The notes beneath the pieces were generated by a model. The model saw only the letters and a program-made list of their open reading frames with translations, searched no databases and was not told the DNA's origin. Made by a program: the position numbers and the translations under genes. Below, piece after piece: positions 30,941 to 41,339 of a stretch of DNA of 64,000 bases; position 1 is the stretch's first letter; each line of letters begins with the position of its first letter. The DNA comes from Erwinia_E haradaeae_H (GTDB lineage Bacteria > Pseudomonadota > Gammaproteobacteria > Enterobacterales > Enterobacteriaceae): contig NZ_LR217705.1 in assembly GCF_900698885.1 (NCBI RefSeq), positions 1 to 64,000 on the forward strand, in the 5' to 3' direction.

Positions 30941-30984
30941 TAGGATTCAGTTTTAAAAAATTTAGGATTCAGTTTTAAAAAATT
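30941..30984. repeat. 22-bp tandem duplication
   Basis: A 22-bp unit beginning TAGGATTCAG occurs twice (30941–30962 and 30963–30984) without mismatch, about 165 bp before sppA. The perfect identity points to a recent slippage event. Confidence 0.9.
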
Positions 30985-31148
30985 ACCATGGTTAGATATT
31001 AAGTAGTAATACAGTACTTATTTTAATTTAAAGTTTTTGTCTTTAGATAAAGATTATTTTATATAGTACTATTAATTTGAGAGACTAGATTTTAATCATT
31101 AATCATTATAGCTCGGATTTTAGGTATTATATTATTTATGGAGAATCT

Positions 31149-33011
31149 ATGCACGTATTATGGCAAGTTATTACTACAGTTTTACACGGTACATGGCGAA
31201 CATTAACTTTTATTCGTCAATTTATTTTAAATATTATTTTTATTTTATTAGTTTTTATTTGTGCTGGGGTTTGGCTTCAAAATGAACGAGTTCATACTGG
31301 AGGTGAAAGGCATAAGGGGGCTTTAATTGTTAACTTACAAGGAACTATAGTAGATAAACCTGCTATTGATGATCATTTTTTAATGAAAATGTATCATCAA
31401 ATATTGGGTTATCATGGAGATTATGTAAAAGAAACATCTTTATTTCAGGTGGTCAATTCTATACGTCAAGCTAAAGATGATCCAAAAATTACTGGAATGG
31501 TATTGGATTTAGCTAATTTTATAAGTGCAAACCAATCATCTTTAGAGTATATTGGCAAAGCGTTAGGTGAATTTCGTAAGAGTGGTAAACCGATTTTTGC
31601 ATTTGGATTAAATTATAGCCAAACACAATATTATTTAGCCAGTTTTGCTAATAAAATTTATCTCTCTCCTTATGGGTCTGTAAATTTTCGAGGATGTTCA
31701 TTTAATAGTATTTATTATAAAAGTTTTTTGCAAAAATTAAAAGTACACTCTCATATATTTCGTGTTGGTGCTTATAAGTCTGCTGTAGAGCCTTTACTCA
31801 GAGACAATATGTCCCCAGAAGCGCGCGAAGCTAATCGTCTTTGGGTTACGGAGTTATGGAATAATTATTTAAATACATTAGCGGAGAATCGAAGAGTTCA
31901 GGCTACACAAATTTTTCCAAGTATGAAGAAAATTATAGAAAAATTAGAGACATTGCATGGAGATTCTGCACAATACGCTAAAGAAAATGGGTTAGTTGAC
32001 ATATTATCTTCTTCAGCTTTAGTGGAAAAAGATTTAATTGATGTTTTTGGATGGGATGCAACTAATAAAAATTATTATGGTATTAGTATTTATGATTATC
32101 CACTAAAAAATACAAATAATAGTTCAGGAAATATAGCGGTAATTACGGTTAACGGTGCTCTTGTAGATGATCAAATTTCTTCTGGTGGATTCTCTGTTGA
32201 TTCTACAATTTTAGATATTCGATCTGCTCGTCTTGATCCTGCAATTAAAGCCATTATTCTTCGTGTTAACAGTCCTGGAGGTAGTGTGACAGCTTCTGAG
32301 ATTATTCGCTCAGAACTAGAAGCTGTTAGAGTTTCAGGAAAACCTATAGTGGTTTCTATGGGGGGTATGGCGGCATCAGGTGCTTATTGGATTTCAATGC
32401 CGGCAAATTATATTATTGCTAATCGAAATACTTTAACAGGTTCAATTGGTGTATTTAGTACATATAATACTATAGAAGATTCATTAGGTATGATTGGTAT
32501 TCATTCCGATAGTGTTAAAAGTTCTAATTTATCCGGAATTTCTCATACTCAGGCACTTTCAGAAGATATGCAGAAAATCATTCAATTAAATATTAATCAT
32601 AGTTATCAGGATTTTATTAATTTAGTAGCTAGCGCACGTCATAAAACTAAAGATCAGATTGACAAGATAGCTCAAGGGCGTGTATGGACTGGCTTTGATG
32701 CTAAGAAATATGATTTAGTAGATGCTTTAGGTGATTTTGATGATGCATTAGCGAAAGCTGTGGAGTTAGGGCATATTAAAAAGATACAGCTTAAATGGTA
32801 TGATCATGAGCCTTATTTTTTAGATCTTTTATATAACCAAGCAAGTGGTTCTATGAATATCGCTTTATTACAAATGGTTTCTCATGGATTTTTACCAAAA
32901 TCTATATTGAATACAATAGTAGATATAAAAAAACAGCCAGGTTTAGAACTTCTTATGAATGATCCTCAAAATATTTATGCATTATGTTTTAGTTGCGGTG
33001 ATATTTTATAA
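31149..33011 (+). CDS. sppA: Protease IV, signal peptide peptidase SppA
   Basis: SppA is a membrane-anchored serine protease that degrades cleaved signal peptides. The product has 620 residues (E. coli 618) in the long two-domain form. One N-terminal membrane segment lies at about residues 25–43. The catalytic Lys is in RVGAYKSAVEP (Lys210) and the catalytic Ser in GGMAASGAYWIS (near 411); NSPGGSVTASE is the family motif. GGAG lies 5 nt before the ATG. ansA follows on the same strand, the sppA–ansA order of E. coli. Confidence 0.97.
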   Translation: MHVLWQVITTVLHGTWRTLTFIRQFILNIIFILLVFICAGVWLQNERVHTGGERHKGALIVNLQGTIVDKPAIDDHFLMKMYHQILGYHGDYVKETSLFQVVNSIRQAKDDPKITGMVLDLANFISANQSSLEYIGKALGEFRKSGKPIFAFGLNYSQTQYYLASFANKIYLSPYGSVNFRGCSFNSIYYKSFLQKLKVHSHIFRVGAYKSAVEPLLRDNMSPEAREANRLWVTELWNNYLNTLAENRRVQATQIFPSMKKIIEKLETLHGDSAQYAKENGLVDILSSSALVEKDLIDVFGWDATNKNYYGISIYDYPLKNTNNSSGNIAVITVNGALVDDQISSGGFSVDSTILDIRSARLDPAIKAIILRVNSPGGSVTASEIIRSELEAVRVSGKPIVVSMGGMAASGAYWISMPANYIIANRNTLTGSIGVFSTYNTIEDSLGMIGIHSDSVKSSNLSGISHTQALSEDMQKIIQLNINHSYQDFINLVASARHKTKDQIDKIAQGRVWTGFDAKKYDLVDALGDFDDALAKAVELGHIKKIQLKWYDHEPYFLDLLYNQASGSMNIALLQMVSHGFLPKSILNTIVDIKKQPGLELLMNDPQNIYALCFSCGDIL

Positions 33012-33024
33012 TTTAAACCTATGC

Positions 33025-33036
33025 AGTGTATACACT
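33025..33036. repeat. 12-bp palindrome between sppA and ansA
   Basis: AGTGTATACACT is its own reverse complement, 14 bp after the sppA stop. It could be a weak 3' structure or an operator; nothing else supports either. Confidence 0.5.
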
Positions 33037-33134
33037 ATATAGCCGTATTTTGTAGGTGCGGTTATATAGTTATTAAACTTAGTCTAAAGTTTCTTGACTA
33101 TCATGATGGTTTTGTACATATTTTGAGTTTATTC

Positions 33135-34160
33135 ATGCAAAAAAAATCTATTTATGTTGCGTATACTGGTGGGACAATTGGAATGCAAAGATCCTGTAAT
33201 GGTTTTATTCCTATTTCAGGTTATTTACAAAATCAGTTAGCTACTATATTAGAGTTTCATAGAGAAGAAATGCCTAATTTTACTCTTCATGAATATAAAC
33301 CGCTGATTGACTCTGCAGATATGACACCAGATGATTGGCAAATTATCGCAGATGATATTGGAAAAAATTATGATTTTTATGATGGTTTTGTGATTTTACA
33401 TGGCACAGATACTATGGCGTTTACCGCTTCAGCTCTTTCTTTTATGTTAGAAAATTTAGCAAAGCCTGTTATTGTGACAGGATCACAAATCCCACTGGAA
33501 CAGATGCGTTCAGATGGTCAGCAAAATTTACTAAATGCACTTTTCATTGCGGCTCAGTATCCGATTAATGAAGTTACTTTATTTTTTAATAATGTTTTGT
33601 ATCGTGGAAACCGTACCACAAAAGTTCATGCAAATGGATTAAATGCTTTTGCTTCACCTAATTTATCTCCTTTATTAGAAGTAGGAACGCATATTCGATT
33701 CTTAAATACACAGTCAGCGCCTACTGGAGACGGAGAACGATTAGTCGTTCATAATCTTAGTCCTCAGTCTATAGGATTAGTAACAATTTATCCAGGTATT
33801 TCATCTAAAATCTTTCGTAATTTTACTCAAGATCCTGTTAAAGCTCTTATTCTTCGTTCTTATGGAGTTGGAAATGCACCACAGAATCAAAATTTTTTAA
33901 AAGAGATTAGATTAGCTATAAAGCAAGATATTATAGTAGTTAATTTAACACAGTGTATGTTTGGAAAGGTAAATATGGCTGGTTATACTACTGGTCATGC
34001 GTTAGAAGATGCAGGTGTAATTAGTGGTTTTGATCTTAGTCTTGAGGCAGCTCTAACTAAGTTATATTATTTGCTGAGTAAAAATTTTAGTACTCAAGAT
34101 ATACGTTATTTTATGCAGCAAAATTTACGTGGTGAATTGACTATTGATGAAGGAAATTAA
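33135..34160 (+). CDS. ansA: L-asparaginase I, cytoplasmic
   Basis: AnsA hydrolyses asparagine to aspartate and ammonia in the cytoplasm. From the ATG at 33135 the product has 341 residues (E. coli 338), starting MQKKSIYVAYTGGTIGMQR as in E. coli, with catalytic Thr14. The second active-site motif is HGTDTMAFTAS. The open frame extends 38 codons upstream to 33021, but those residues are unlike the family, so the later start is chosen. The last helix and the NLRGELT end are complete. Confidence 0.96.
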   Translation: MQKKSIYVAYTGGTIGMQRSCNGFIPISGYLQNQLATILEFHREEMPNFTLHEYKPLIDSADMTPDDWQIIADDIGKNYDFYDGFVILHGTDTMAFTASALSFMLENLAKPVIVTGSQIPLEQMRSDGQQNLLNALFIAAQYPINEVTLFFNNVLYRGNRTTKVHANGLNAFASPNLSPLLEVGTHIRFLNTQSAPTGDGERLVVHNLSPQSIGLVTIYPGISSKIFRNFTQDPVKALILRSYGVGNAPQNQNFLKEIRLAIKQDIIVVNLTQCMFGKVNMAGYTTGHALEDAGVISGFDLSLEAALTKLYYLLSKNFSTQDIRYFMQQNLRGELTIDEGN

Positions 34161-35230
34161 TGTTTATTTATTAGACATAATATAATTTATTATTATAGTA
34201 TAATTCATTATTAAAAATAAAAATATAAAATATTTAAATTTATATTAAGTATATTACTGTAGTATTAGTTATTTAATATTGTGTTATTTTAAAAAGATAA
34301 AATATTCAATTTTTAACTGTTTTTGATAAGATTTTTTTTGTTATTAAAATAAAAGCATGATTCTATTGTGTTTTATAAAATTCTTAAATATTTGGCTGAT
34401 TTTAAACTAAATTTAAAGATATTATTCATTTTTTATGTTTTTTTTAAAATGCAAAGTTAATTCTTTTAATATTATTTATTAGTAATATTAATTATTTAAT
34501 TTAATCTGTTAACTAAAATAATACATATTAATTATTGATTAAGCATATCTATTTTTCTTTTTTAGTGTGCTTAAGTGAGGGATTGTGTAACCTTTTTATT
34601 TTGATAAGCAAATTATTTTTAGTTATATTTATATACTGAATTTTATTTTAAATCTTTTATCGTATATTTTATATATAGTTTAATATGTAATGTCGTTTGT
34701 TAGATTTGCTACTATATATATAAGAATTTTTAATAGAATAAAAATTTATTGAAAAGTAGATATAATCCACTTTAGTAAAGTTAGTAATTAAAAATTTTAA
34801 AATATTTTTTATTCTTTAGTTTTACTGTAACAATTATATTGTCATATATATATGTTCTGTATTTATATGATGTTAGTTATTAGAGATTTTAAAATATTTA
34901 TAAATAAAAATAATTAAAAATTAAAATTTTGTATATTTATAGTTACAAGGTTATTTAAATACTTTCATTTTATTTTTTTTTACTTAAAGAATTTTACAAA
35001 ATCTAAATATAAAAGTAAAATTATAATATAATCTATTCTATAATTAGATTATGCGTATAATTAAAATTATTTTTGATATATAATCTTTTATTTGATTGTA
35101 TTTTAGGTGTTATATTTTTTAGAATCGTAATGTTTACTAATTCTTTATCTGTTTAGATTGCTCAGGTTATCATTTAAATGAGATTTTTTAATTTTTAAGA
35201 AATTTTATTTATGCAGTACAGAAAGATATT

Positions 35231-35261
35231 GTACTAAAACTATTATAAATAGTTTTAGTAC
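35231..35261. repeat. Perfect hairpin, 13-bp arms, 5-nt loop
   Basis: GTACTAAAACTAT (35231–35243) pairs exactly with 35249–35261 across TATAA. It stands isolated in a gene-free region about 1 kb beyond the 3' ends of both ansA and atpC. Confidence 0.8.
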
Positions 35262-36258
35262 TTTACTAAGTAAATATTTTCTGATTTATTTATGCTTCTA
35301 ATAGTTTTTTTATTTATATTTTTATTTTTTCATAAGACAACATTAGTGAATGTAAGTACGATTCTTGTTTGAGAAAGTATTGTTTTGTTTTGAATTATTT
35401 TTAGTATTTAATTATTTTAATGATAATTATCATAAAATATAGTATATGTTTTTACTAAAATATTAACTATTTTAGTGCTCTTTTACAGAGATTAAAACTA
35501 TTTATCATGTCATCATGACTGAGGTTTATATTTTTTTAGGTCAAGTATAATATATGTATATTAGAGATTTTTGTAGTTGAATAAATGAATGAAGACACGT
35601 AATTTAGTAAAAATTATACAATGGATAAATTACAAATTCATCTTAAATAAAATTTAATTCTTTAGAAAAAGATAATGTGTTTATTAATTCTATTAAAATA
35701 ATCTTATAGTTTATTGAGATTTTTTTTCGGATATTACTGAAGATAAACGATATTCTTATATAAGACACTAGATTAAAATTTGTATATTTATTTAATCTAA
35801 AAATTAGAAGAAGTTGTTATTGATAGAAATATTTAAGATCTGTAAAAATGTTTTTAGGATAAATAATTTTTAGACTATTATTTATGATAGATAAAATACA
35901 TATGATAAAAGTAGTTTAATTTTTGTTTAACATATTACCAACTTTAGAGATCACTATTTTTTCTATTTTCTAATTTATATTCTTAAGTGTATTATTAGTT
36001 ATTTATTATACATAATAGCGATATAAATTTAATGATATTTTGTAGCTAAATAGTTTAGCTGTACTATAGGAAAAATTTATTATTTTGAAAAATATTTTAT
36101 AGTATTTATATACTATTTTTATTTTATTAATATTTTTCGTTATCTTAATGTTTTTATTGTTAAATCTATATTTTTAAGTATCTACTAATGTAGACTGACA
36201 ATTACTATACTTTTTATTTATTTATAAATATATTTAAAATTTTTAAAATTTGATTATG

Positions 36259-36271
36259 TTCTTGTCAAGAA
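36259..36271 (-). terminator. Small hairpin after atpC
   Basis: TTCTTG-T-CAAGAA is a perfect 6-bp-arm repeat 25 bp past the end of atpC. A second one, ATGTC-N6-GACAT, lies at 36281–36296. Both are too small to be sure of a terminator role. Confidence 0.25.
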
Positions 36272-36295
36272 TATCTTTATATGTCATATAAGACA

Positions 36296-36709
36296 TTATC
36301 TTTTGTTTCGTATTAATTCAAGGACACGTAATTTAGCAAGTATTTCTTTTAACTCTGCAGATGCTTGTGCAAAATCTATTTTATTTTCCTTTTTGCTAAC
36401 TCGTTCCATAATTTTGCTCTTTGCTTGTAAAATATGCTTTTCGTCAAGATCTTTACCACGAATTGCAGTGTCAGCTAAAATGGAAACTAATAAAGGTTGC
36501 ACTTCTAGGATACCACCAGAAAGATAAATAATTTCATCTTCGTTATTTGTTTTTAGTATACGCACCATACCAGGTTTAATAGCAGTTAAAAGAGGCGCAT
36601 GATTTGGATAGATACCTAATTCTCCTTCGTTACCTGATACTTGAATACTTTTTACATTTCCAGAAAATATTTTAAGTTCAGAACTAACAACATTTAAATA
36701 AAAAGTCAT
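36296..36709 (-). CDS. atpC: ATP synthase epsilon subunit
   Basis: The epsilon subunit is part of the central stalk and inhibits ATP hydrolysis. The product has 137 residues (E. coli 139). It keeps the beta-sandwich motif GNEGELGIYPNHAPLLTAIKPG and the YLSGGILEVQP segment. The C-terminal helices are shorter in conserved charge but present. It is the last gene of the atpBEFHAGDC operon, 70 bp after atpD. Confidence 0.97.
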   Translation of the reverse strand: MTFYLNVVSSELKIFSGNVKSIQVSGNEGELGIYPNHAPLLTAIKPGMVRILKTNNEDEIIYLSGGILEVQPLLVSILADTAIRGKDLDEKHILQAKSKIMERVSKKENKIDFAQASAELKEILAKLRVLELIRNKR

Positions 36710-36779
36710 AGTATAATTACCTTTTGTTTATAGTTTGACACTGTATGACCCTATAAGTTATTGTGTTTGTCCTGGAATT

Positions 36780-38165
36780 TTATTTCAGTTGTTTAGATTT
36801 TGTTATTACTTCTTGAATAGAGCCCGTCATGTAGAAGGCTTGTTCTGGAATTTTGTCAAATTCACCATCAATTATTCCTTTAAAACCACGGATAGTATCA
36901 GCTAATGGTACGTATTTTCCAGGAGATCCCGTAAATACTTCTGCGACAAAAAACGGTTGAGAAAGAAAACGCTGTATTTTTCGAGCTCGAGTAACGACTA
37001 GTTTATCTTCTTCTGCTAACTCATCTATACCAAGAATAGCAATGATATCTTTTAGTTCTTGATAACGTTGTAGAGTAGATTGTACTGCTCTTGCGGTAGT
37101 ATAATGACACTGCCCAACTATAATTGGATCTAATTGACGACTTGTAGACGCTAGAGGATCTACTGAAGGGTAAATACCAAGAGCAGCAATGTGACGACTA
37201 AGTACGATAGTTGCATCTAAGTGAGCAAAAGTAGTTGCTGGAGATGGATCAGATAAATCATCAGCAGGAACATACACGGCTTGCACAGAAGTAATAGAGC
37301 CTGTTTTGGTAGAAGTAATTCGTTCTTGTAGAGCACCCATCTCTTCTGCAAGAGTTGGCTGGTATCCTACTGCAGAAGGCATACGACCTAAAAGAGCTGA
37401 TACTTCTGTTCCTGCGAGAGTATAGCGATAAATATTGTCAATAAATAATAAGACTTCTCGTCCTTCATCACGAAATTTTTCAGCTATTGTGAGACCAGTT
37501 AATGCAACACGTAAGCGATTTCCAGGTGGTTCATTCATTTGTCCGTATATCAAAGAAACTTTATCAATAACACCTGACTCGATCATTTCATGGTATAAGT
37601 CATTACCTTCACGAGTGCGCTCACCTACACCAGAAAAAACTGAAAAACCAGAATGTTCAGCGGCAATATTACGAATAAGCTCCATCATGTTAACGGTTTT
37701 ACCTACACCAGCTCCACCAAATAATCCAATTTTACCTCCTTTAGAAAATGGGCATATGAGATCTATAACTTTAATACCAGTTTCTAGCAATTCTTTGGAG
37801 TTTGATTGTTCTTCATAAGAAGGAGAGGGACGATGAATTGCCCAGCGTTCTTTCTCGCCAATTTCACCTTTCATGTCAATTGGATCACCTAGAACATTCA
37901 TCATTCGACCGAGTGTTTCAATACCTACTGGTACTGTAATAGGGCGTTGTAAGTTATGTACCGTTAAACCACGTTTTAAACCATCTGAAGAACCCATTGC
38001 GATAGTACGTACTACACCTCCACCTATTTGTTGTTGTACTTCTAGTATAAGAGTGCTATTTTTATTGTTTACCTCAAGAGCATGATAGATTTTTGGTACA
38101 GCATGCTGAGGGAATTCAACATCAATAATAGCGCCAATAATTTGAATAATTTTTCCACTAGTCAT
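36780..38165 (-). CDS. atpD: ATP synthase beta subunit
   Basis: This is the catalytic F1 subunit. The product has 461 residues (E. coli 460). Walker A is GGAGVGKT (residues 150–157). The region GERTREGNDLYHEM carries the catalytic Glu, Walker B is EVLLFIDNIYR, and the DELSEED equivalent reads DELAEED. GAGGAG precedes the ATG. All catalytic residues I can check are present. Confidence 0.98.
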   Translation of the reverse strand: MTSGKIIQIIGAIIDVEFPQHAVPKIYHALEVNNKNSTLILEVQQQIGGGVVRTIAMGSSDGLKRGLTVHNLQRPITVPVGIETLGRMMNVLGDPIDMKGEIGEKERWAIHRPSPSYEEQSNSKELLETGIKVIDLICPFSKGGKIGLFGGAGVGKTVNMMELIRNIAAEHSGFSVFSGVGERTREGNDLYHEMIESGVIDKVSLIYGQMNEPPGNRLRVALTGLTIAEKFRDEGREVLLFIDNIYRYTLAGTEVSALLGRMPSAVGYQPTLAEEMGALQERITSTKTGSITSVQAVYVPADDLSDPSPATTFAHLDATIVLSRHIAALGIYPSVDPLASTSRQLDPIIVGQCHYTTARAVQSTLQRYQELKDIIAILGIDELAEEDKLVVTRARKIQRFLSQPFFVAEVFTGSPGKYVPLADTIRGFKGIIDGEFDKIPEQAFYMTGSIQEVITKSKQLK

Positions 38166-38313
38166 TTTTACTCCTCTATTGCCGTCTGAGATTTTTTACT
38201 AAAAATCCTTTAATGATGTGTGTTTACCTATTAGTATCCAATAATAATTAATTATCTTGAGATTAATTCTTTATGTTCGTATTTTTTATCTACAATTTAT
38301 TCATATAGCTTAT

Positions 38314-39192
38314 TTATAATAATTCAATTGCGGATGCACCTGTGACTATTTCAGTTAATTCTCTAGTAATGCCAGCCTGTCGAGCTTTATTATATGCTAA
38401 CTGAAGTTCTGTGATTAAATTACCGGCATTATCAGTAGCCGTTTTCATTGCCAACATGCGAGCGGCTTGCTCACTTGCTAAGTTTTCTATAACACTTTGA
38501 TATACTTGAGATTCAATATAGCGTTTTAACGCTAAGTCTAAAATTGTTTTTGGATCCGGTTCATATAAATAGTCCCACTTATGGAGTGTAGTAGCCTTTG
38601 AGGAGTCATTTTCAGGTATAAAAGGCAGAAGTTGTTTAATTTGAGGACATTGAGACATGGTATTAATAAATTTATTACTAGCAATGTACAGTTTGTTGAT
38701 ATGATGTTCATCATATGCTCGTAACATCACTTGAATTGGCCCTATTAAGTCAGATAAGGTTGGTTGATTTTTAATACCATGTATTTGTGCCACTATATTG
38801 CTTTTTATAGAATTAAAAAACAAAATACCCTGATATCCGATAATTCCTAGATCAATTTTAATTCCTGATTTAGACCAGATTTGCATATTTTGCAAAATTT
38901 TTCTAAATAAATTAAAATTTAAACCTCCGCATAATCCCCGATCAGTTGAGATTATTAGACATCCAATATTATGCACATGATTCTGATTTAAATAAGGATG
39001 TTTGTATTCTAAGTTACCTTTGGCTATGTGATTAATGACTTGACGAAGAGTATCTGTATACGGTTGACCAACTTCGAGGCGATCTTGAGATTTTCGCAAC
39101 TTAGAAGCAGATACCATTTCCATAGCTTTAGTGATTTTTTGTGTATTATTTATGCAGGTAATTTTTCTACGTATCCCTTTTTCATTGGTCAT
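38314..39192 (-). CDS. atpG: ATP synthase gamma subunit
   Basis: The gamma subunit is the rotating central shaft. The product has 292 residues (E. coli 287). It starts MTNEKGIRRKITCINNTQKITKAMEMVSASK, with the conserved N-terminal helix, has the STDRGLCGGLN motif, and ends in the C-terminal helix with QAGITRELTEIVTGA. GGAAGG precedes the ATG. It lies 57 bp after atpA and 148 bp before atpD. Confidence 0.98.
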   Translation of the reverse strand: MTNEKGIRRKITCINNTQKITKAMEMVSASKLRKSQDRLEVGQPYTDTLRQVINHIAKGNLEYKHPYLNQNHVHNIGCLIISTDRGLCGGLNFNLFRKILQNMQIWSKSGIKIDLGIIGYQGILFFNSIKSNIVAQIHGIKNQPTLSDLIGPIQVMLRAYDEHHINKLYIASNKFINTMSQCPQIKQLLPFIPENDSSKATTLHKWDYLYEPDPKTILDLALKRYIESQVYQSVIENLASEQAARMLAMKTATDNAGNLITELQLAYNKARQAGITRELTEIVTGASAIELL

Positions 39193-39249
39193 AAACCTTC
39201 CTATACTATCATATCTCTTGATAGCTTAATAACTATTAGTACACAAATA

Positions 39250-40797
39250 TTACCAAGATTGTGTAGCTTTAAAATTTTCTAGAAGTTCGTTAAGTTCTTT
39301 TTCAATTTTATTATTATAATCTCCCGAATTGTTGATCATAGTTAAAAGCGGTAAATAATTGTGATTAGCATAATCTAATAGCGTTGATTCAAAAGCATCA
39401 ATATTAATTAGCTCAATATCATTTAAAAAGCCATTTTCAGCAGAAAATAACATGATACTTTGCTCTGCAACAGACATTGGTTTATTTTGTTTTTGTTTGA
39501 GAATTTCAGTAATTTTTGCACCATAATTTAATTGTTTTCGCGTGTTTTCATCTAAGTCAGAAGAAAATTGAGCAAATGCTTCTAACTCGCGATATTGTGC
39601 TAAGGCGGTACGGAGTCCGCTAGATAATTTTTTAATGATTTTTGTTTGCGCTGCACTTCCTACTCGAGATACAGAAATTCCTGGGTTTACCGCTGGTCGC
39701 ATGCCAGAATTAAATAGATTGGTTTCTAAAAAAATTTGGCCATCAGTAATTGAAATCACGTTGGTTGGGACAAATGCAGAAACATCACCTGCTTGAGTTT
39801 CGATAATGGGTAACACCGTCAGTGATCCACTTCTTCCTTTTACTTTTCCTTTGGTAATGCGTTCTACATAATTCGCATTTACACGAGAAGCACGTTCTAG
39901 TAACCTAGAATGCAGATAAAAAATATCACCAGGAAATGCTTCTCTACCTGGTGGTCGACGTAATAATAGAGAAACCTGTCGATATGCCACAGCTTGCTTA
40001 GATAAATCATCGTATACAATTAATGCATCCTCTCCGCGATCTCGAAAATATTCTCCCATTGTACATCCAGCGTAAGGCGCTAGATACTGCAGAGCTGCTG
40101 GTTCAGAGGCAGTAGCAGCAACTACGATAGTATTGCATAACGCATTGTGCTCTTCTAATTTTAAAACAACATTAGCGATAGTAGATGCTTTTTGTCCAAT
40201 AGCTACATAAATACATTTAATACCAGAATTTTTTTGATTAATAATGGTATCTATTGCTAAAGTTGTTTTTCCGGTTTGACGATCACCAATAATTAATTCA
40301 CGTTGACCTCGACCGATAGGGATCATTGCGTCGATAGATTTATAACCTGTTTGAATAGGTTGATTGACCGATTGTCGGTCAATAACGCCTGGTGCAATGA
40401 CTTCAATAGGAGAGAAGTTCTCATGCTTTATTATACCCTTACCATCAATTGGGGTACCTAAAGTATTCACTACGCGACCTAGTAAAGATTGACCCACTGG
40501 AACTTCAAGAATACGGCCAGTACATTTTACTGTCATTCCTTCTGTAAGATCTGTATATGGGCCCATTACAACTGCGCTAACGGAGTCACGTTCTAGATTC
40601 AATGCGATAGCGTAACGATTATCAGGTAAGGAAATCATTTCACCTTGCATGACATCAGATAACCCATATATTCGAATGATGCCATCACTTACAGAAATTA
40701 TGGTGCCTTGATTATCAGTTGTATAGCTCACATCAAATTGAGCAATTCGTTGCTTAATGATTTCGCTAATTTCAGTGGAATTTAGTTGCATAATCAT
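39250..40797 (-). CDS. atpA: ATP synthase alpha subunit
   Basis: This is the non-catalytic nucleotide-binding F1 subunit. The product has 515 residues (E. coli 513). Walker A is GDRQTGKT. The ordered family motifs DGIIRIYGLSDVMQGE, IPIGRGQRELIIG and NPGISVSRVGSAAQ are present. The ATG at 40797 overlaps the atpH stop (ATGA) and has AAGGA at good spacing. The next Met, two codons on, matches the E. coli start MQLNSTEIS, so either may be used. Confidence 0.98.
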   Translation of the reverse strand: MIMQLNSTEISEIIKQRIAQFDVSYTTDNQGTIISVSDGIIRIYGLSDVMQGEMISLPDNRYAIALNLERDSVSAVVMGPYTDLTEGMTVKCTGRILEVPVGQSLLGRVVNTLGTPIDGKGIIKHENFSPIEVIAPGVIDRQSVNQPIQTGYKSIDAMIPIGRGQRELIIGDRQTGKTTLAIDTIINQKNSGIKCIYVAIGQKASTIANVVLKLEEHNALCNTIVVAATASEPAALQYLAPYAGCTMGEYFRDRGEDALIVYDDLSKQAVAYRQVSLLLRRPPGREAFPGDIFYLHSRLLERASRVNANYVERITKGKVKGRSGSLTVLPIIETQAGDVSAFVPTNVISITDGQIFLETNLFNSGMRPAVNPGISVSRVGSAAQTKIIKKLSSGLRTALAQYRELEAFAQFSSDLDENTRKQLNYGAKITEILKQKQNKPMSVAEQSIMLFSAENGFLNDIELINIDAFESTLLDYANHNYLPLLTMINNSGDYNNKIEKELNELLENFKATQSW

Positions 40798-41339
40798 TTT
40801 GATCCTTGAGATAATATAGCACCGGTCAGTTGTTTAATTCGGCCTCGTATGCTTCCATCAATGATTGTATCTCCTGCTTTAAGAATAACACCTGCTATTA
40901 TAGATGGATCAATTTTACAATGAAGTTTAACATGGCATGAGAAGCGCGTTTCTAGAACGATTTTGATCTCAGTAAGCTGGTTCTGATTTAGTGTTATGGA
41001 AGAAATTACCTCTACTTTTATCACATTTTCATGCATGGCACATAATTTCATAAATTGATCTAGAATAGTGGGTAATATAGATAAACGCCTATTGTAAATT
41101 ATTACTTTAATAAAATTTTTTGTTTTATAGTCAAGCTGAGAGTCAAATATTGTCATCAATCTTTCAGAAAGCAATGCTGGTGAGATAGGTCTTTTAATTA
41201 AATGTTTTATTTTTTCATCACATGATACTAAAGTAGCAACTGTTAACATTTTTTTCCAGTAGTCTACGTTTTGTTGTTCAATAGCAAAATTAAAAGCCGC
41301 TCGTGCATATGGACGTGCAATGGTTATATCTGCAAACAT
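40794..41339 (-). CDS. atpH: ATP synthase delta subunit
   Basis: The delta subunit caps the peripheral stalk and joins F1 to the b subunits. The product has 181 residues (E. coli 177). It begins MFADITIARPYARAAFNFA, the family N-terminus, and ends with DPSIIAGVILKAGDTIIDGSIRGRI, the C-terminal signature. The start overlaps the atpF stop by one base (TAATG) and the end overlaps atpA. Confidence 0.97.
   Translation of the reverse strand: MFADITIARPYARAAFNFAIEQQNVDYWKKMLTVATLVSCDEKIKHLIKRPISPALLSERLMTIFDSQLDYKTKNFIKVIIYNRRLSILPTILDQFMKLCAMHENVIKVEVISSITLNQNQLTEIKIVLETRFSCHVKLHCKIDPSIIAGVILKAGDTIIDGSIRGRIKQLTGAILSQGSK

Larger units (their letters stand above)
28680..31148. other. 2.5 kb gene-free region with strand-composition switch: candidate replication origin
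   Basis: The + strand is A/C-rich to the left of about 29,650 and T/G-rich to the right of about 29,760. By hand count, 29401–29580 has 28 C and 5 G, and 29761–29940 has 29 G and 8 C. A change from C-excess to G-excess is the usual mark of a bacterial replication origin. Several small palindromes sit at the switch (29637–29699). Only one weak DnaA-box-like 9-mer was found (TGTAAATAA, 29999–30007), and no gene. Other repeats here are listed separately. Confidence 0.5.
34161..36295. other. Gene-free spacer ansA–atpC
   Basis: This is 2.1 kb between convergent genes. The + strand is T/G-rich, in line with the region right of the composition switch. I found no reading frame of note. A 13-bp-arm hairpin lies at 35231–35261 and a 14-bp palindrome at 35420–35433. 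Confidence 0.5.

Noticed and set aside
33021..33134. 38-codon N-terminal extension of ansA
   Set aside because: The residues are unlike the family and the internal ATG at 33135 matches the E. coli start exactly.
35420..35433. Fur-box-like palindrome ATGATAATTATCAT
   Set aside because: It matches part of the Fur consensus but has no gene downstream within hundreds of bases. A/T palindromes of this size are common here.
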